Notes under the pieces: generated by a model
What the model saw: the letters and a program-made list of their open reading frames with translations, nothing else
The model's database searches: none
What the model was told of the DNA's origin: nothing
Part shown: one piece after another, positions 1-5,325 of the stretch
Numbering within the stretch: position 1 is the first letter of the stretch
Layout: each line of letters starts with the position of its first letter
Made by a program: the position numbers and the translations under genes
Assembly (NCBI GenBank): GCA_041192685.1
Contig: JBEEMM010000065.1
Coordinates: forward strand, 1 to 7,484
Source of the DNA: TMED14 sp041192685
GTDB taxonomy: Bacteria > Bacteroidota > Bacteroidia > Flavobacteriales > Schleiferiaceae
Direction: 5' to 3'
DNA: 7,484 nt

Positions 1-376
1 CCTTAGGGACATCAAGACCCGACGCGATACCCTTGAGGTTCAGTTTCTCGCCGGAGACTACCTCGTGCCGGCCAATCAATCGCACCGCCGCTACCTCGCC
101 GAGGCCCTCGAAGCCGATGCCCCAGACGGGCTTCTTGCCTGGGGGTTTTTTAATGCCGTGCTGCAGCAAAAAGAAGGATTCAGCGGCTACGCCTTTGAGG
201 ACACTGCCGCCAAACTGTTGCGCGAGCGCCCTGCGCTCAAGGCGGCCCTGGAGGCAAAAAAAGCCTCCGATTCAGACTTTTTAGGCGACGGTGAGGCCCA
301 ACTCAACTGGCTGTTCAAGCAAACCGAGTACTACGAACTTCGCCACCGGAGGTACCCGGTCTACAAGCTTTTTTAA
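1..376 (+). CDS. M14-family zinc carboxypeptidase, C-terminal end (5' partial)
   Basis: The last 124 codons of a gene that begins upstream of the window; the frame is open from base 2 to a TAA at 374-376. The fragment lies beyond the catalytic metal-binding core, so no zinc ligands are visible. The call rests on remembered similarity to the C-terminal region of Bacteroidota M14 peptidases: a beta-strand segment with GDYLVPANQ, then AWGFFNAVLQQKEGFSGYAFED, where the trailing domain typically has W-x-FF and QQKE, followed by a charged LKAALEAKKASDSDF helix and a terminal tyrosine-rich YYELRHRRYPVYKL. Family members are usually secreted or periplasmic and remove C-terminal residues from peptides; that is family knowledge and cannot be seen here. 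The gene converges on metG and their stop codons overlap, leaving no intergenic space for a terminator. The general M14 call is fairly likely; substrate and exact subfamily are unknown. Confidence 0.65.
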   Translation, partial: LRDIKTRRDTLEVQFLAGDYLVPANQSHRRYLAEALEADAPDGLLAWGFFNAVLQQKEGFSGYAFEDTAAKLLRERPALKAALEAKKASDSDFLGDGEAQLNWLFKQTEYYELRHRRYPVYKLF

Positions 377-2433
377 CGGACCGTCGCCCCAACCGGCAGG
401 TCGCCGTCGGGCTGCACAAAGGCCAGCTTGCCCGTTTCGGGGTTGTCGGCCATCAGGATCATTCCCTGGGATTCGATGCCGCGCATTTCGCGAGGAGCGA
501 GGTTTGCAAGCAGAATCACTCGACGGCCCACCACGTCTTCGGGCGCAAAATGCTCCGCAATGCCGCTCAGTACGGTGCGGCGGTCTATGCCTGTGTCGAG
601 GGTTAGCTTGAGCAGTCGGTCGGCCTTGGGAACGCGTTCGGCCTCGAGCACCAGGGCTACCCTAAGGTCTAGGGGAGCAAATTGATCAAAGGTGATTTCG
701 GGCGCAAGGGGCGCAAGGGGAGTTGATGCCTCTGTCATGCTTGTTTGGTTTGCAGCCGATGCAGCATGCAGCTTCGCGCGCTGTGCTTCGACCTGGTCGT
801 CTTCTATTTTTTGAAACAATAATGCGGACTCTCCAAGGGCAGTGCCCACCGGAACCCAGGGGCCGGTTCCCGCCAAGTCTGCAAAGGTCAGGGCGGGGGC
901 GCCGCCGAGCATGACGCGAATGCGTTCCGCGCTAAAGGGCATAAACGCTTCGAAGACTGCCGCAAGGGCTGCTACAAGTTGGGTGGCTACGCCAAGGATT
1001 GCTTCGGTGCGGGCCAGGTCGGTCTTTATCGTCTGCCAGGGCGCCTCGTCGGCTAGGTACTTGTTGCCCACTCGAGCCAAGTCCATGGCATGGCCGAGGG
1101 CTTCGCGGAACTTAAATGCCTCAAGGGCTTCGGATACTCGTGCGGACTGGATCGCTACGGCCGCCAGTGCCTCGAGGTCCTGGGGTGCCGATCCCGGGGC
1201 AGGAACCCTTCCGCCACAAAATTTATGGTTGAGGACCATGACCCGGTTCACCAGATTGCCCAAAACCGCCACCAGCTCGGAGTTATTGCGCTGCTGAAAG
1301 TCGGCCCAGGTGAAGTCGTTGTCTTTGGTCTCGGGCATCGTAGCGGTTAAAACATAGCGCAAAACGTCCTGCTGGCCGGGGAAGTCCGCCAAATAATCGT
1401 GCAGCCAGACCGCCCAATTGCGCGAGGTCGATAGCTTTTGGCCCTCAAGATTGAGAAACTCGTTGGCCGGAACCTGGTCGGGCAGAATGTATCCGCCGTG
1501 CTGCATCAGCAAGGCCGGGAATATCACGCAGTGAAACACGATGTTGTCTTTGCCGATAAAGTGCACCAGGCGGGTCGACGGGTCCTTCCACCAGGTTTCC
1601 CAGTCCTTGCCCTTAAGCTCTTGAACGGCAGTAACGTAGCCCAGGGGTGCGTCGAACCAAACGTAGAGTACTTTTCCCTCGGCTCCCGGGACGGGAACGG
1701 GTACGCCCCAGTCCAAATCACGCGTCATGGACCGCGGCTGTAGGCCGTCGCCCGCGTCAAGCCAGCTTAAGGTTTGACCGTAGACGTTGGGCTTCCACTC
1801 GGGGTGCGAGGTGATGTAGCGCCGCAGGTCGTCTGAGAGCTTGTCCAGGGGTAAAAACCAGTTGGTGGTGGCCTTGAGCACCGGCGTAGCGCCGCTAAGG
1901 GTAGAATGCGGATTAATTAAATCGGTAGGATTCAGGGTCGTGCCGCATTGTTCGCACTGGTCGCCGTAGGCTGCGTCGTGGCTGCAGCGCGGGCAGGTGC
2001 CGGTGATGTATCGGTCGGCCAAAAATTGCTCGGCCTCGGGGTCGTAGTACTGGTCCGTTTGGCGCGCTTCAAATACCCCTTTGTCGTAGAGTGTTTTGAA
2101 AAAATCCGACGCGACCTTGTGGTGGGCTTCGCTGCTGGTGCGAGAATAGTGGTCAAAAGCGATTCCAAAGTCCGCAAGCGCGTCGCGCATCATAAAATGG
2201 TACCGGTCTACAATTTCGCGCGGACTCACTCCCTCTTTGCGCGCCTTCATGGTAATGGCCATTCCGTGCTCGTCGGAACCGCAGACGAAGGCGACCTCTT
2301 CGCCTTTTAAACGCTTAAAACGCACATAAATGTCCGAGGGCAGGTAGCAACCCGCCAGGTGACCCAAGTGAATCGGCCCGTTCGCATAGGGGAGTGCGGC
2401 CGTTACTAAAGTGCGTTTGAATTCCGACGCCAT
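373..2433 (-). CDS. metG: Methionyl-tRNA synthetase with fused C-terminal tRNA-binding domain
   Basis: Cytosolic class Ia enzyme that charges tRNA-Met with methionine using ATP; 686 residues, the usual length for the long MetRS form. The signature HIGH motif appears as HLGH at residues 22-25. A zinc knuckle has CPRC (147-150) and CEQC (160-163), so all four cysteines are present. The KMSKS loop is KLSTS at 333-337. Conserved blocks WFDAPLGYVTA (about 259-269) and GKDNIVFH (294-301) belong to the catalytic core, and a helical anticodon-binding domain follows. Residues about 580-686 form a Trbp111/EMAP-II-like OB-fold (DLRVALVLEAERVPKADRL to the GMILMA region), which aids tRNA binding and dimerisation in relatives. 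The frame is open upstream to 2580, but I place the start at the ATG at 2433-2431 because MASEFKRTLVTAALPYANG is the normal MetRS N-terminus, the extension would overlap ldcA, and a promoter box ends 4 nt before this ATG. No frameshift or missing motif. Confidence 0.98.
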   Translation of the reverse strand: MASEFKRTLVTAALPYANGPIHLGHLAGCYLPSDIYVRFKRLKGEEVAFVCGSDEHGMAITMKARKEGVSPREIVDRYHFMMRDALADFGIAFDHYSRTSSEAHHKVASDFFKTLYDKGVFEARQTDQYYDPEAEQFLADRYITGTCPRCSHDAAYGDQCEQCGTTLNPTDLINPHSTLSGATPVLKATTNWFLPLDKLSDDLRRYITSHPEWKPNVYGQTLSWLDAGDGLQPRSMTRDLDWGVPVPVPGAEGKVLYVWFDAPLGYVTAVQELKGKDWETWWKDPSTRLVHFIGKDNIVFHCVIFPALLMQHGGYILPDQVPANEFLNLEGQKLSTSRNWAVWLHDYLADFPGQQDVLRYVLTATMPETKDNDFTWADFQQRNNSELVAVLGNLVNRVMVLNHKFCGGRVPAPGSAPQDLEALAAVAIQSARVSEALEAFKFREALGHAMDLARVGNKYLADEAPWQTIKTDLARTEAILGVATQLVAALAAVFEAFMPFSAERIRVMLGGAPALTFADLAGTGPWVPVGTALGESALLFQKIEDDQVEAQRAKLHAASAANQTSMTEASTPLAPLAPEITFDQFAPLDLRVALVLEAERVPKADRLLKLTLDTGIDRRTVLSGIAEHFAPEDVVGRRVILLANLAPREMRGIESQGMILMADNPETGKLAFVQPDGDLPVGATVR

Positions 2434-2437
2434 AGGG

Positions 2438-2465
2438 CAAAGGTAAACTACCTTGGTGGCCGCAA
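2438..2465 (-). promoter_or_regulatory. Bacteroidota-type promoter of metG
   Basis: On the minus strand the order is TTG (2465-2463), 17 nt, TACCTTTG (2445-2438), CCCT, then the metG ATG at 2433. This fits the known Bacteroidota housekeeping promoter pattern of a -33 TTG and a -7 TAnnTTTG exactly, with spacing in the accepted range. With the start codon only 4 nt past the box, the transcript should begin at or within a few bases of the ATG, so the mRNA is probably leaderless or nearly so (inference). The -33 TTG overlaps the A of the ldcA start codon on the other strand. Confidence 0.75.
2449..2456 (+). promoter_or_regulatory. Weaker -7-like box facing ldcA
   Basis: TACCTTGG matches TAnnTTTG at all but one fixed position and lies 8 nt before the ldcA ATG. 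It is the mirror image of the metG box: AAGGTA (2440-2445) and TACCTT (2449-2454) form a perfect 6-bp inverted repeat around AAC. I see no TTG 17-20 nt upstream, so this is a weaker promoter candidate. It may instead be half of a protein-binding palindrome, and ldcA could also be transcribed from elsewhere. Confidence 0.4.
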
Positions 2466-3370
2466 TGGTCCGCATTCCTGCCTTCCTCAAGCCCGGCGAC
2501 CGCATCGCCCTGATTAGCCCGAGTCGCTTTGCGGAACCCGAACAAATTGCTGCTGCTGAGGACTTTGCATCTGCCCACAACTGGCAAATTATTGCTGCGC
2601 CCGGCCTGGGAGCCTCAGAGGGCCAGCTCGGCGGGAGCGATCAAGCCCGCGCAGACCAAATCAATGCTGCCTTGGCTGACCCCAAAGTGCGCGCGGTTTG
2701 GAGCGTGCGGGGCGGGTACGGTGCGGTGCGCGCGGTCGATCTTATTGACTGGAGCCTTCTGGACCGCGACCCAAAGTGGCTCGTCGGATTCAGCGACTTC
2801 ACGGTGCTGCTTGCCCACTCTTTAAGTAAAAATTACGCGTCGATGCACGGCCCCATGGCCATTCAGCTTGCACGAACGGCCAGCGACGAAACGTTTGAAG
2901 CGCTTGCAGGCGCCTTAAAAGGGTCGCCTAAAATGCTTAAAACCTCGTTCGACGGACCTGATTTCAGCCTGCAAGGGCCTCTGATTGGGGGTAATTTATC
3001 GGTGCTTTACAGCCTATTGGGCTCCTCGAGCTTCCCTGACCTGAGCGGATGCATCCTTGCCATCGAAGACCTCGACGAGTACCACTACCACCTGGACCGC
3101 ATGATGCAGGGACTGCGAAGGGCTGGTGTTTTTAATGGCCTGGCGGCGGTGGCGGTAGGCAGCTTCAGCGACCTGAAGGACCACGAAGTTCCCTTTGGCC
3201 GAAGCTGGTCTCAAATAGTGCGCGACGCCATTCCCTCGGGAATTCCCGTGGTAGAAGGCTTGGGCTTTGGGCACGAGAGCCGTAATCTTACGTTTATCCA
3301 CGGCTTGGCCCACGAACTTAGCGCAACTTCGGGGCATGCAGTACTCCGTCCCCTCCTGCCCTCTGCCTGA
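2465..3370 (+). CDS. ldcA: LD-carboxypeptidase (peptidase family S66)
   Basis: 301-residue protein, typical for S66 serine carboxypeptidases, which cleave the L-Lys(or mDAP)-D-Ala bond of murein tetrapeptides during cell-wall recycling in the cytoplasm; some relatives instead process microcin-type peptides. The N-terminal LKPGDRIALISPS (8-20) is the classic family opening. The catalytic triad can be placed: Ser110 in LVGFSDFT, Glu201 in LAIEDLDEYHYHLDRM, and His270 in GLGFGHESRNLTF. SVRGGYGAVR (80-89) and GPLIGGNLSVL (171-181) are further family blocks. There is no signal peptide. Start choice: in-frame TTG (2453) and GTG (2456) lie upstream, but both sit in the -7-like box, and the ATG at 2465 gives MVRIPAFLKPGDRI, the normal family length before the first motif. 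It diverges from metG across 31 bp, and its 3' end overlaps yraN by 35 bp. The symbol is by family; substrate specificity is untested. Confidence 0.95.
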   Translation: MVRIPAFLKPGDRIALISPSRFAEPEQIAAAEDFASAHNWQIIAAPGLGASEGQLGGSDQARADQINAALADPKVRAVWSVRGGYGAVRAVDLIDWSLLDRDPKWLVGFSDFTVLLAHSLSKNYASMHGPMAIQLARTASDETFEALAGALKGSPKMLKTSFDGPDFSLQGPLIGGNLSVLYSLLGSSSFPDLSGCILAIEDLDEYHYHLDRMMQGLRRAGVFNGLAAVAVGSFSDLKDHEVPFGRSWSQIVRDAIPSGIPVVEGLGFGHESRNLTFIHGLAHELSATSGHAVLRPLLPSA

Positions 3371-3770
3371 GGGTTTAGTTCGTTCCAATCCTCTTGTTAA
3401 GCAGCTCGCCATTGCGCCGCCCGAGCGCCGAGCCCGCGGCCTTGAGGCTGAAGAGGTAGCCATTGATTTTTACCAGTCTCAGGGCTGCAGGGTTCTGGCC
3501 AAAAACTGGCGCTTCCGCAAGTACGAGGTAGATCTGATTTTGGCGGAACCCGACGGCGGCACCTGGCTTGCGGTAGAGGTGAAGTTCCAGTCTCGCCTCA
3601 CCGACTTTGCTCCCTGGAACCGCAGTCAACTTCACCGTATTCAGCGGGCCGCAGCCGCATTTGGACGCAAAAATCAGTACTTGGGTTCATGGCGCATTGA
3701 TCTAGTTCGCTGCCACGGTTCCCCCGTTAGGGTGGTCGAGGTTCGCGAAGGCGGTTGGCCTGGTTTTTAG
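3336..3770 (+). CDS. yraN: YraN/UPF0102-family nuclease-fold protein
   Basis: 144-residue protein of the UPF0102 family, whose fold is the PD-(D/E)XK endonuclease-like type; its cellular role is still poorly defined. The family signature is clear: RGLEAEEVAIDFYQSQGCRVLAKNWRF (34-60), corresponding to G-x-x-GE-x-x-A and N-x-R, then YEVDLI (63-68) for the usual GEIDLI, and VEVK (80-83), giving candidate metal-site residues Glu39, Asp66, Glu81 and Lys83. IDLV near residues 121-124 matches the C-terminal strand. The start is the ATG at 3336, the only ATG close to the conserved region; it lies inside ldcA and gives a 35-bp overlap, suggesting one transcript and coupled translation. This leaves about 30 extra residues before the conserved glycine, more than in most relatives, so a non-AUG start further in cannot be excluded. 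The TAG stop lies in the first unit of the downstream heptamer array. Confidence 0.88.
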   Translation: MQYSVPSCPLPEGLVRSNPLVKQLAIAPPERRARGLEAEEVAIDFYQSQGCRVLAKNWRFRKYEVDLILAEPDGGTWLAVEVKFQSRLTDFAPWNRSQLHRIQRAAAAFGRKNQYLGSWRIDLVRCHGSPVRVVEVREGGWPGF

Positions 3771-3833
3771 TTACTGGCTTCTGGTTGCCAGCCGCTAGTT
3801 GCTAGCTTCCAGTTTCTAGTCACTAGTTGCTTG
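3764..3833. repeat. Tandem imperfect CTAG-centred heptamer array
   Basis: Ten consecutive 7-nt units in one register, consensus YYNCYRG (TTNCTAG). Examples are TTACTGG at 3771, CTTCTGG at 3778, TTGCCAG at 3785, TTGCTAG at 3799 and TTTCTAG at 3813. The first unit (TTTTTAG) carries the yraN stop codon and the last (TTGCTTG) is degenerate. Four CTAG tetranucleotides occur within 31 bp, whereas only a handful occur in the rest of the window. Adjacent tetramers can pair as triloop mini-hairpins: CTGG-TTG-CCAG (3781-3791), CTAG-TTG-CTAG (3795-3805) and CTAG-TCA-CTAG (3816-3826). The array fills most of the 100-bp yraN-rluB spacer. Its function is unknown. Confidence 0.8.
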
Positions 3834-3858
3834 CCAACGAGCTAAATTGCCAAAACAC

Positions 3859-3866
3859 TACCTTTG
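3859..3866 (+). promoter_or_regulatory. Bacteroidota-type -7 promoter box of rluB
   Basis: TACCTTTG is a perfect TAnnTTTG match and is identical to the metG box. It is followed by TAGC and the GTG start codon at 3871, the same 4-nt spacing as at metG. I find no TTG at the ideal 17-20 nt upstream; the nearest upstream TTG (3831-3833) is 25 nt away, at the end of the heptamer array. The expected transcript start falls at or just before the GTG, so the mRNA would be leaderless or nearly so (inference). Confidence 0.6.
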
Positions 3867-3870
3867 TAGC

Positions 3871-5325
3871 GTGAATCCCCGCAAACCCCGGCCCAACGAC
3901 GAGCAAAGCGCGTCCCAGCCCAAGCCCGCTGAGAAGCGGCCTGCCGCCCGAAGCCCACGAACCGAATTCCAAGGTCCCAGGACCGAAGGCTCGGGTGATG
4001 GTGCCCGTAGAACTTCTGCCCGCCCCTCGGCGCGAGGCCCAAGAACAGACGGTCCTTCGAGGCCCCAAGGCGACGACCGCGGATTCCAAACAGGCCGACC
4101 CAGTCGACCCGACCGACCCTCTGGCGACGACCGCGGATTCCAAACAGGCCGACCCAGTCGGCCCGACCGACCCTCTGGCGGCGACCGCGGATTCCAAACA
4201 GGCCGACCCAGTCGACCCGACCGACCTACCGGCGGCGACCGCGGATTCCAAACAGGCCGACCCGTTCGGCCCGACCGCATGGGCGGAGCAACCAAGACTT
4301 TTGGTCCCAGAAAGTCCTTTGACGGACCGAGATCCTCCTTCCCAAAGCCTTCTTTCTCGAAGCCAAGCTTTCAAAGACCAGGAGCTAACGGCCCTGCGGC
4401 CAATGGTCCTGCGGCCGGTGGTCAGACTCCGCACGAGCCATGGAACCTTGAAGGCCTTGGACCCAAGCACTTCAGCGGCGAAGGCCGACTTCACCCCAAG
4501 TACGGATCCGAAAGCAGCGAACGCCCCCGCGCATCGAATTTGACCCCCGAAGGATGGCGCAAGCCCACCGGAAGGCCCAAGTTCAAAACCGCCGAGGAGT
4601 ACGCTCCCGACAGCGACCACATGAGGCTTAACCGCTACCTGGCTCACGCTGGAGTTTGCTCTCGCCGAGAGGCAGACACCCTTATTGCTCAAGGTTTGGT
4701 CACTATAAACGGCAAAGTGGTTATGGACATGGGCATCAAAGTGGGGCCGGGTGACGACGTGCGCTATGCGGGCGAACGCCTCAAAAGCGAACGCAAAATG
4801 TATGTTTTGCTCAACAAGCCCAAGGGTTTTATCACGACCGTAGACGACGAACGAGCGCGCAAAACCGTAATGGATTTGGTGGGCAAGGCCTGCCGCGAGC
4901 GCATCTACCCCGTCGGTCGCCTTGATCGTTCCACCACCGGAGTTCTGCTGCTGACCAACGACGGCGCCATGGCCAAGAAACTGACGCATCCGAGCCACGG
5001 AGCTAAGAAAATTTATCAGGTAACGCTCGATAAACCCTTTAGTCCGCTCGATGCGGAACGCCTTAAGCAAGGAATCAACCTTGAAGACGGCCCAGCGCAC
5101 GTCGACAAACTTGAATTCCCTGATCCCGAAAATCCCTTTGAAGTTGGCGTTGAGGTCCACATTGGCCGCAACCGTATTGTGCGCCGCCTGTTTGGTGCGC
5201 TCGGCTACGAGGTCCTCAAACTGGACCGCACGGACTTTGCCGGCCTGACCAAAAAGAACCTCTCTCGCGGAGAGTGGAGGCTGCTCTCTGAAAAAGAAGT
5301 TGCCTTCCTCAAAATCCAGCAGTAA
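3871..5325 (+). CDS. rluB: RsuA/RluB-family rRNA pseudouridine synthase with long disordered repeat-bearing N-terminal tail
   Basis: 484 residues, about 230-250 more than a minimal RluB. Residues 1-250 are low-complexity, rich in Arg, Pro, Gly, Ser and Asp, with no predicted fold. They contain four 18-residue repeats (67-138), then SFPKPSFSKPSF and GPAANGPAAGG stretches. The enzyme follows: an S4 RNA-binding domain from about 251 (MRLNRYLAHAGVCSRREADTLI, then VTINGKVV), and the catalytic domain with YPVGRLDRSTTGVLLLTNDG. Its catalytic Asp is residue 352. KKIYQVTL, RNRIVRRLF and LKLDRTDFAGL are further family blocks. Family members isomerise a specific uridine in 23S or 16S rRNA; RluB (23S) is the likeliest subgroup, but site specificity is not visible. 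The GTG at 3871 is chosen as start because the -7 box ends 4 nt earlier and no in-frame ATG occurs before about residue 137; an in-frame TTG at 3847 precedes the box. Its stop abuts the AsmA gene. Confidence 0.93.
   Translation: MNPRKPRPNDEQSASQPKPAEKRPAARSPRTEFQGPRTEGSGDGARRTSARPSARGPRTDGPSRPQGDDRGFQTGRPSRPDRPSGDDRGFQTGRPSRPDRPSGGDRGFQTGRPSRPDRPTGGDRGFQTGRPVRPDRMGGATKTFGPRKSFDGPRSSFPKPSFSKPSFQRPGANGPAANGPAAGGQTPHEPWNLEGLGPKHFSGEGRLHPKYGSESSERPRASNLTPEGWRKPTGRPKFKTAEEYAPDSDHMRLNRYLAHAGVCSRREADTLIAQGLVTINGKVVMDMGIKVGPGDDVRYAGERLKSERKMYVLLNKPKGFITTVDDERARKTVMDLVGKACRERIYPVGRLDRSTTGVLLLTNDGAMAKKLTHPSHGAKKIYQVTLDKPFSPLDAERLKQGINLEDGPAHVDKLEFPDPENPFEVGVEVHIGRNRIVRRLFGALGYEVLKLDRTDFAGLTKKNLSRGEWRLLSEKEVAFLKIQQ
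4069..4284 (+). repeat. Four tandem 54-bp in-frame repeats inside rluB
   Basis: Units at 4069-4122, 4123-4176, 4177-4230 and 4231-4284 encode GDDRGFQTGRPSRPDRPS or close variants. Units 1 and 2 differ at one base out of 54; unit 3 carries a few more changes, mainly in its last two codons; unit 4 diverges in its last third and reads out as VRPDRMG. This near-identity at DNA level, including synonymous positions, points to recent duplication. The unit is a multiple of three, so copy-number change would leave the downstream S4 and catalytic domains in frame. Confidence 0.95.

Noticed and set aside
345..374. Hairpin ACCGG/CCGGT (345-360) followed by six T (369-374) as terminator of the M14 gene
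   Set aside because: The stem is only 5 bp and the T-tract begins 8 nt after it, which is poor geometry for an intrinsic terminator.
842..1297. Open frame opposite metG (151 residues)
   Set aside because: It is antisense to conserved MetRS sequence, with no domain and no promoter; a shadow frame.
2434..2580. 49-residue N-terminal extension of metG
   Set aside because: It would run through the ldcA start region and the divergent promoter, and its sequence does not resemble a MetRS N-terminus. The ATG at 2433 fits both family and promoter.
3749..3768. AGGC/GCCT hairpin plus five T at the end of yraN as terminator
   Set aside because: A 4-bp stem is too weak to call; the T-tract also belongs to the yraN stop region and the heptamer register.
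3995..4543. 182-residue + strand frame with ATADSKQADPVDPTDP repeats
   Set aside because: This is the 54-bp repeat read out of frame within rluB. Open frames through in-frame repeats of GC-rich DNA are expected, and there is no start signal.
3823..5160. 445-residue open frame on the minus strand opposite rluB
   Set aside because: It is a shadow of the GC-rich rluB coding frame. It shows only repeats mirrored from the 54-bp units, has no recognisable domain, and lies opposite conserved S4 and catalytic motifs.
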